From contig JAMQCK010000252.1 in assembly GCA_024196135.1 (NCBI GenBank), forward strand, positions 1 to 33,719: a stretch of 33,719 bases of DNA, read 5' to 3'. Within the stretch, counting starts at the first letter, position 1; each line of letters begins with the position of its first letter. This document shows positions 28,590 to 33,719 of the stretch, piece after piece. The notes under the pieces were generated by a model. That model was not told the origin of the DNA, searched no databases, and saw only the letters and a program-made list of their open reading frames with translations. Both the position numbers and the translations under genes were made by a program. The stretch is from Pleurotus ostreatus/Saccharomyces cerevisiae fusant (Eukaryota; Opisthokonta).

Positions 28590-30390
28590 AGAGAGTCAGC
28601 TGCAGTCCGCACTCACGTGCAAGTTCTCCAGATCGACGCCCCCTCCGCGATTTCTCCGGTCATCGAGCCCAATTCTTCGGTCATCGAGGTCGATTTCCCG
28701 GCAGTCGCGTCCAGTTTTCCCCTGCTCGCGGCCGAAAAAGGAAACCAACCCCCCTCCGTGCGAACGCATGCAGCGTGATTGCATCCCCAGTTGGCTTGGT
28801 ATTGCAAATCCCAGTCGGCATTCTTTTTTTATCTTGTCTAATCTTGTCTGATCCCGCCTAATCTTGTCTTATCTGCCCGCTCGAGTCGGTTCGTTCCAAA
28901 GGCTCGACCACCCCGCTTGAAAGCGAAGCATTCTGATTGGTGGGTCCTGCTTGTTGACCTTACCCGGGCCTGCCTGCTGACCATGCTCGTTGACCATACG
29001 CACCTTGAGGCTGGTGTTCAGCTGAAGTCCAAGAAGACCGGAAAATGCAGTTGTGACTCGGAGCTTGCTTTGTGTTTGACTCCGCGGGACTACATAGTCT
29101 TCTTTGCCCCCTTTTATGGCCGCGGATCCAGCTGTTGACGGAAGCTAAGCAAGCGAGACAGCGGGAGCTAAATCGCTGCGCCGGCATTCAAAGCTGTCCG
29201 CTTCTGAAGTTCTCGAGCGACTGGATTCCCAACCTTGCATTGTTTGGTCTCGGAGACCGCGAGAGCGAAGGTGAGTCTGCATTCAGTCTTATCCAGTCTT
29301 GTCCAGTCAATGAAGCGCTGAAGCCGATCTTTGCCAGCAGCGTCAGTCGGCGAGACCGAAGGATCACGCCAGCACGCCGCGTGTACGGAGAGCTGGTCGA
29401 TGTGCTGGTCCGTGCACCGCGCTCTGGACGGCGCTCTACGGGTACAGCGGCATCCCGCAGCGCGGAAGCTCCGGCTGGACCGTGCGCTCTTCCCCCAGAG
29501 GGCGCCCGAGGGGTCGTTTTGACTCCATGTCAGTCGCTTCAAGGTCAGCTCAATATCAGCCGCCTTTCTCGACGAGCTTTTGACATACCTTCTGTCTTAT
29601 ACATAGCTTACCTCCTGTATAGAAGCCTCGTCCCCGTCATTCAAGTTGCACAGAATGTCATCCTGGACTCTCGCGTTGCAACCGGGTTGGCATACGGGCA
29701 CGCACCGTTCCAGTGGCTTCACCAAAACCCGTCCGTCGTCTCTCTAGTGGAGTCGTGACTGAGCTGATGATGGGACCTTCAGGTGTGCCGACATTATGGC
29801 TTATATGCGCTCTTTTTCTCTCTCGTTGCGCGCCTCGTCACTGCTTGTAGGCCCACGCCTCGCCTGACCTAACGAGCAGAAGCCCGTTATATCCGGCTCG
29901 GCTTTGACCTTCCACGAGGATCCCCCGTCCACCGTCGAGCAGCAGGCTGGTTGGGCGTCTAAACACTTTCATGGCTCGGCTTCCAATTTTGTGGAGATTT
30001 CGTAGCCACTTTGGCGTCCAGCCACGCGCTAGCGCGACGGCTTTGGCGTCTGGCGACTGTTCAGCCAGCCTTCAGGGGCATCAAACAACTGTGCGAGCGC
30101 TTTGGCTGGCCGCTCGGCCGTCCGGTTGTCTTGCCAGCGCATTTTTTCTTGTCTAGCTTTTGGTCAGCGGGTGAGTGGTCGCTTCTTGCCGTCCATCGCA
30201 CGGCTGTACCTTCGCTCTTCAGGGCACCGGATAGCCGCGCCGCCTTTTATCACGCTGGGTAGCTCTTCGCAGATGCAGCGGCAAGCTCGGACATCATGAT
30301 CTCCGGCAGCTAGGTGGCCATTTTACCACGCAGCGTATCGCGAGGTGACCCCTCGCTCCTCAGCAATGATTTGGGCCGTCCAACCATCCA

Positions 30391-30450
30391 GCGCTTGGCT
30401 GGACATCTGGCTGTCTCGAGCGCTTGGCTGGACATCTGGCCATCTCGAGC
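30391..30450 (+). repeat. tandem repeat, 29-bp unit, two copies
   Basis: GCGCTTGGCTGGACATCTGG units start at 30391 and 30420. Confidence 0.75.
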
Positions 30451-30540
30451 GGCCGGGCGGTCAATCCGCCACCCAGCGGCAGGCTGGTTGTTCAGCCTGC
30501 CAGCATTCTTGCTCGCTCGGCGTGCCTCTTCTGACCGCTC

Positions 30541-30672
30541 ACTTTGAGCGCCTCCGCTGGCCACTCGCTCTGATCGCCTCCGCTGACCGATCGCTCTGAG
30601 CGCCTCCGCTGACCGCTCGATCTGAGCGCCTCTCCTGGCCGCTCGCTCTGAGCGCCTCCGCTGGACGCTCGG
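30541..30672 (+). repeat. tandem repeat, 26-bp unit, five copies
   Basis: TGAGCGCCTCCGCTGGCC-type units start at 30545, 30571, 30597, 30623 and 30649 at exact 26-bp spacing. Confidence 0.8.
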
Positions 30673-31953
30673 TCCTGGGCGACCAGTCGGGTCTTTTCGA
30701 CATCGACTCGGGCTTCGAGCCTCTTTTGGTCGCTCTACGAGCGACCACGAGCCAGTCGTAGAGCGTCCGTTAGCCAGTCATATTTGACTGGTTTTTCCGC
30801 TCTTCGCCAGCACCCTGAGCACCGACGCGCGTTTTTGCGCGCGTCGGTTGGGGTGCATGGCGAAAGGAAGTGGGGCGCACAGGTGCAATGGAATGAGGTG
30901 CGTGGCGAAAGGAAGTGTGGATGCACACCGCCTGTTTTCCCTACCACCGACATTCTGCCCCGGCGCACACAGCGACGAAGAGAAATGCGACGGTGGTGAG
31001 TTGGGGGGCGCAGAGGTGTGAGTTGGGGAGCGCAGAGGTGCAGAAAATGATACGAGGGATGGGCGAGGAGGGTGAGAAGGGACGGGGGCGCGAGGGTAGG
31101 TGAGCCGGGTGGTTGAGGAGGGGTGGGGGAGTGTTGCACGCGGGGTGGGGCAGTAATGCACGCGGGGTGGAGCAGTGATGTATGCGGAGATGTTGGGGGC
31201 TGGAAGGGGAGGGGAACGCGGAATGGCATTCAGTAGGGGAGGGGAACGCAGAATGGCGTCGGGTCGGGGAGGGCGCCGAGGGAGTGGGGGAGCGACGAAG
31301 GCGGAGGTATGGTGGGATGAGGAGAGGAGGGCGAGGTGAGGAGAGGAGAGGAGGACGAGGTGGGTAATGCCGAGAGGTTAGGGCGGGGAGGCGACGGTAT
31401 GGAGTGATACTTGGGGGGAAGCTGCTGGAGGGGGGAGAGCCGGGCAGCCGTGGGGATCGGTGAGGGGCGGGTGTGGTGGGAGTGGGAGTGGGAGAGGAGC
31501 GCGGCGAGTGAGGTGGGAGGGAAGAGGGGAGAAGGGGGACGCTTGAATGGGGGGAGGGCGCGCTGAGGATGTTTACCAGCATCTTCGGCGGCGGCGGGTG
31601 GTGGGGGTGAGGATACGGAGGGCAATGTGCATGCGGATAGCGAGAGATCGAGTGTGAAGAGGGAATGGAGGGTGGGGTGTGGCGAGAGCGGCGATGGTCG
31701 CGGATGGAGTCGCCAACCATACCACCAACGACGTGGACGACAATGACCGCCGCCGACAGCAGCACTGCCGACTGCCGGCGTCGTTGACGATGACTACCGT
31801 CGCCGTGGTCGACAGCATGTCGAACAACTCCGCCACCACCACCACCAGCGAGCGCACCCTTCAGAAGCACTGCGGGTGTGCCGACGATGTTGGGGGTGTG
31901 CCGAGACGATGTTGGGGGCTGAGAGAAAGCCTCGTCTGCCACCCGCCCCGCGC

Positions 31954-32586
31954 CTTATATACCCCACCGCCCTCATTTACGTGTACGCCATTGTCCGTGG
32001 GCGCGCATTGTCCGGGTGGCGCGTGTTTGTCGATCGTAATTCCATATCGTGTGCGCATTGTTGATCGACGGTACGCGCGTTGCCACTTGTTTGCTCGCTA
32101 ATCTAATCTAAGCGACATGTAGTTGAGCTGCGCCTGCCATTGTCTGCCACCCTTGATCTTTCATTTAACTGCGCCCACCCATTGTTCATTCTCCCGCGCC
32201 ACCCATTCATTGCTCGTCAGCCACTCCCAGTCGCCGCCACCACTCACTGCTCTCACCACTCACTGCTCTCACCGCCTCAGACCCAATATCCCCCATTCAC
32301 CAACCGCTGATTATCCCTCATCAACCAGCCACCCATTGTCCGCCGCAACGACAGCGCGCGACCCTTAATGCGACCATGCTTCGGGAGCCATCACTTACCG
32401 GATATGGCAGGTCTTGTTACCGCGAGGGCTTCGGGATGTGATTGCGGCGGCCACGGAATGTGATCGCGGTGGCCCGAAGCGCGTCGAGGTGCTCGCTTGG
32501 GCATCGCGTAGCCCTGGCGACCAATATTCCTGCGCGGAGAATGAGCAGCCCTCCGCAGACAATGGCGGCTCAACGCGCGGACAATG
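31954..32586. promoter_or_regulatory. orphan cluster of eight CATTGT/ACAATG boxes with a TATA element
   Basis: CATTGT boxes lie at 31989, 32006, 32056, 32138, 32180 and 32334, and inverted ACAATG boxes at 32560 and 32581. A TATA element (minus reading TATATAAG) lies at 31954-31961. It is the densest set of these motifs in the window and resembles a divergent mating-gene promoter, but no CaaX precursor was found on either side. The minus-strand frame after the TATA element ends without a CaaX box. Confidence 0.4.
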
Positions 32587-33527
32587 GCCGACATATGCGC
32601 CGCTCACATGTGTGCGATAGAGGGGAGGGTACAAAAGGTGACGAGGGCGCTGCTGCCGACCTCCACACGCCGCTTGCGCATCTTTTCTTTGACCCTAAGC
32701 CCTCATCTGCGCATCAACCTTCAGCGCTTCCAGCCCCTCCGACGCCCTTGCGACTTGTCCTCTGCCGCTTCTCGAAGTTTTCTCCTCTGCCTCGAGCTAT
32801 CCTCGGCTGGATCTGTCCGCCGCGCTGAGGTCGGCTCCTGGTCTCGATGTCGAGGGTCAGTCAATCTCTGGAACGGGCGACTCAGCATAGGACTTGCGCC
32901 TCGGCCCTACAGCCCATCCTGCGGTGGAGCACCTCCGTGTCCGCTTCTGAGAGAACCTGCTACCGCCCGCGTCTCTTTGACACCTTGCCAAGACTCACGA
33001 TCAGTCCTTCAAAGTCGTCTTCGGCGCTAGCTCAGGACTGGACTCCACCGGCAGCCCAGACAGGGATATCTCGCCAATGGAGAGCGGGTTCGAATGCACA
33101 ATCTTAGGTCGCCAGCGCCTTCGTTTACGTGTCGTCTACGTCAAGCTCTCCTCGACGGCCCTATGCAATGCTGACGATTTCTTGGACGTTGATTAGGGAG
33201 GGTGAGGATAGCGATGTCCGTCGGCTTGTCGTCCAATGACGATACGATGCCGCGCGCAACTTCCTCTCTGCCACCATCATAAACGCCGATCAAGTTAAAT
33301 ATCTGCGACGACATCTTGTAAAAAAGTGACCTACGAAAAGAGCAAGCACGCGAAGCTCTCAGCGCTACGACGTTGAAAAAGATGCGACTGAAGCCGCTAC
33401 CTACAGGCAATGGTCTCTGAATGCTTTGCAGTTTCGCATAACTTGTCTTAAGGTTTGGACGGGGACCAAGTGTTGACGCAGATCCCAGGGGCCGAACCGG
33501 CGTGCATACATTCAACCGTCATACTAC
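32587..33527. other. intergenic stretch before the right-edge gene, nothing recognised
   Basis: About 940 bp. A TATA-like TACAAAAGG near 32631 follows the motif cluster, but the downstream plus frames lack a precursor-like ending (one ends WICPPR, not a convincing CaaX). No other gene is seen. Confidence 0.35.
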
Positions 33528-33719
33528 CTACAATATCAGGGCAAGATCGAGACCCATGTCCTTATATACGCCCATGAGCATCCGACCCGCATTCGGAGGC
33601 AAGGCATCCAGCATCCGCTTGAGTTCCTCAGGACCTGTCTTCTTCAGACGCTCACTCTGCGCCTTGGCCGCCTTCCCGTACCGCTGCGCAGAGAACGCAT
33701 TAAGACCCTCTTCGAAGTA
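33528..33719 (-). CDS. 3'-terminal exon of an unidentified gene, partial
   Basis: On the minus strand one frame is open from the right edge to a TAG at 33528-33530 (63 residues), with no Met start because the gene runs off the window. Codons are C/G-ending and the sequence looks like a folded, charged helical protein: YFEEGLNAFSAQRYGKAAKAQ at the edge, then KKTGPEELKRMLDALPPNAGR and the end MGLDLALIL. The opening EGLNAF faintly recalls the C-terminal E-G-[LM]-x-A-F segment of enoyl-CoA hydratase/isomerase proteins, but this is too weak to name it. It marks the right shoulder of the mating-type region. Confidence 0.65.
   Translation of the reverse strand, partial: YFEEGLNAFSAQRYGKAAKAQSERLKKTGPEELKRMLDALPPNAGRMLMGVYKDMGLDLALIL

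Larger units (their letters stand above)
28107..31953. other. gene-poor, repeat-rich region right of P12
   Basis: About 3.8 kb. The first 370 bp are the P12 promoter and a 25-bp tandem array. From 28.5 kb on there are further minisatellites and, at about 31000-31650, DNA with a strongly G-rich plus strand. No receptor, CaaX precursor, transposase or reverse transcriptase signature was found. Confidence 0.4.

Noticed and set aside
29072..29758. 228-codon plus open frame
   Set aside because: No consistent coding bias, domain or splice context; GC-rich DNA readily leaves long open frames.
30941..31942. 333-codon Pro/Ser/His-rich minus frame
   Set aside because: It arises from the G-rich low-complexity plus strand; other frames are also open and no domain is visible.
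33040..33110. tRNA-like A and B box matches (TAGCTCAGGACTGG and GGTTCGAAT)
   Set aside because: The D-arm and acceptor stem do not pair, so no cloverleaf forms.

Overview
The window looks like basidiomycete (Agaricomycete, mushroom-type) nuclear DNA. It is GC-rich, its introns are short (about 50-60 nt) with GT...AG ends, and it carries two STE3-type (fungal class D GPCR) pheromone receptors and at least eleven small lipopeptide pheromone precursors ending in CaaX motifs. This is the make-up of a B (P/R) mating-type locus. No homeodomain mating-type genes were seen, which fits a tetrapolar arrangement but does not prove it. The species cannot be named from sequence alone.

Layout, left to right. 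(1) 1-384: the 3' end of a truncated gene with a proline/histidine-rich tail and a basic NLS-like motif. (2) 0.4-12.5 kb: six pheromone precursor genes: P1(+) and P2(+), then two divergent pairs, P3(-)/P4(+) and P5(-)/P6(+). (3) 13.6-15.4 kb: receptor gene R1 on the minus strand. (4) 16.2-19.5 kb: P7(-), P8(-) and P9(+), lying between the receptors. (5) 20.5-22.9 kb: receptor gene R2 on the plus strand. (6) 24.1-28.1 kb: a probable broken precursor (P10), then P11(+) and P12(-) facing each other. (7) 28.1-33.5 kb: gene-poor, minisatellite-rich DNA that includes an unexplained cluster of CATTGT/ACAATG motifs. (8) 33528-33719: the last exon of an unidentified minus-strand gene running off the edge.

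The predicted mature peptides fall into four families by the residues before the prenylated cysteine: NAWC (P1, P2, P3, P6), [NM/DM]T[YF]FC (P4, P5, P9), LGYG[GA]GYC (P7, P8) and TA[HR]GWC (P11, P12). Every family has at least two members and is spread by inverted or divergent duplication. R1 and R2 have identical lengths for their first three exons (199, 180 and 138 nt), so they are old duplicates whose cytoplasmic tails have diverged. By analogy with known B loci, each precursor would be farnesylated, proteolysed and exported, and would act on receptors of other mating types; which peptide pairs with which receptor is not readable from the sequence.

Both receptor promoters and many pheromone promoters carry GAACAATG / CATTGTTC or ACAAAG elements. 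These match the core site of HMG-box factors, the class that controls fungal mating genes. Most precursor genes have a TATA box 180-340 bp upstream of the ATG, and several have an intron right after the stop codon. Two real precursor genes (P4 and P9, 59 and 58 codons) are short enough to be missed by ordinary ORF cut-offs.
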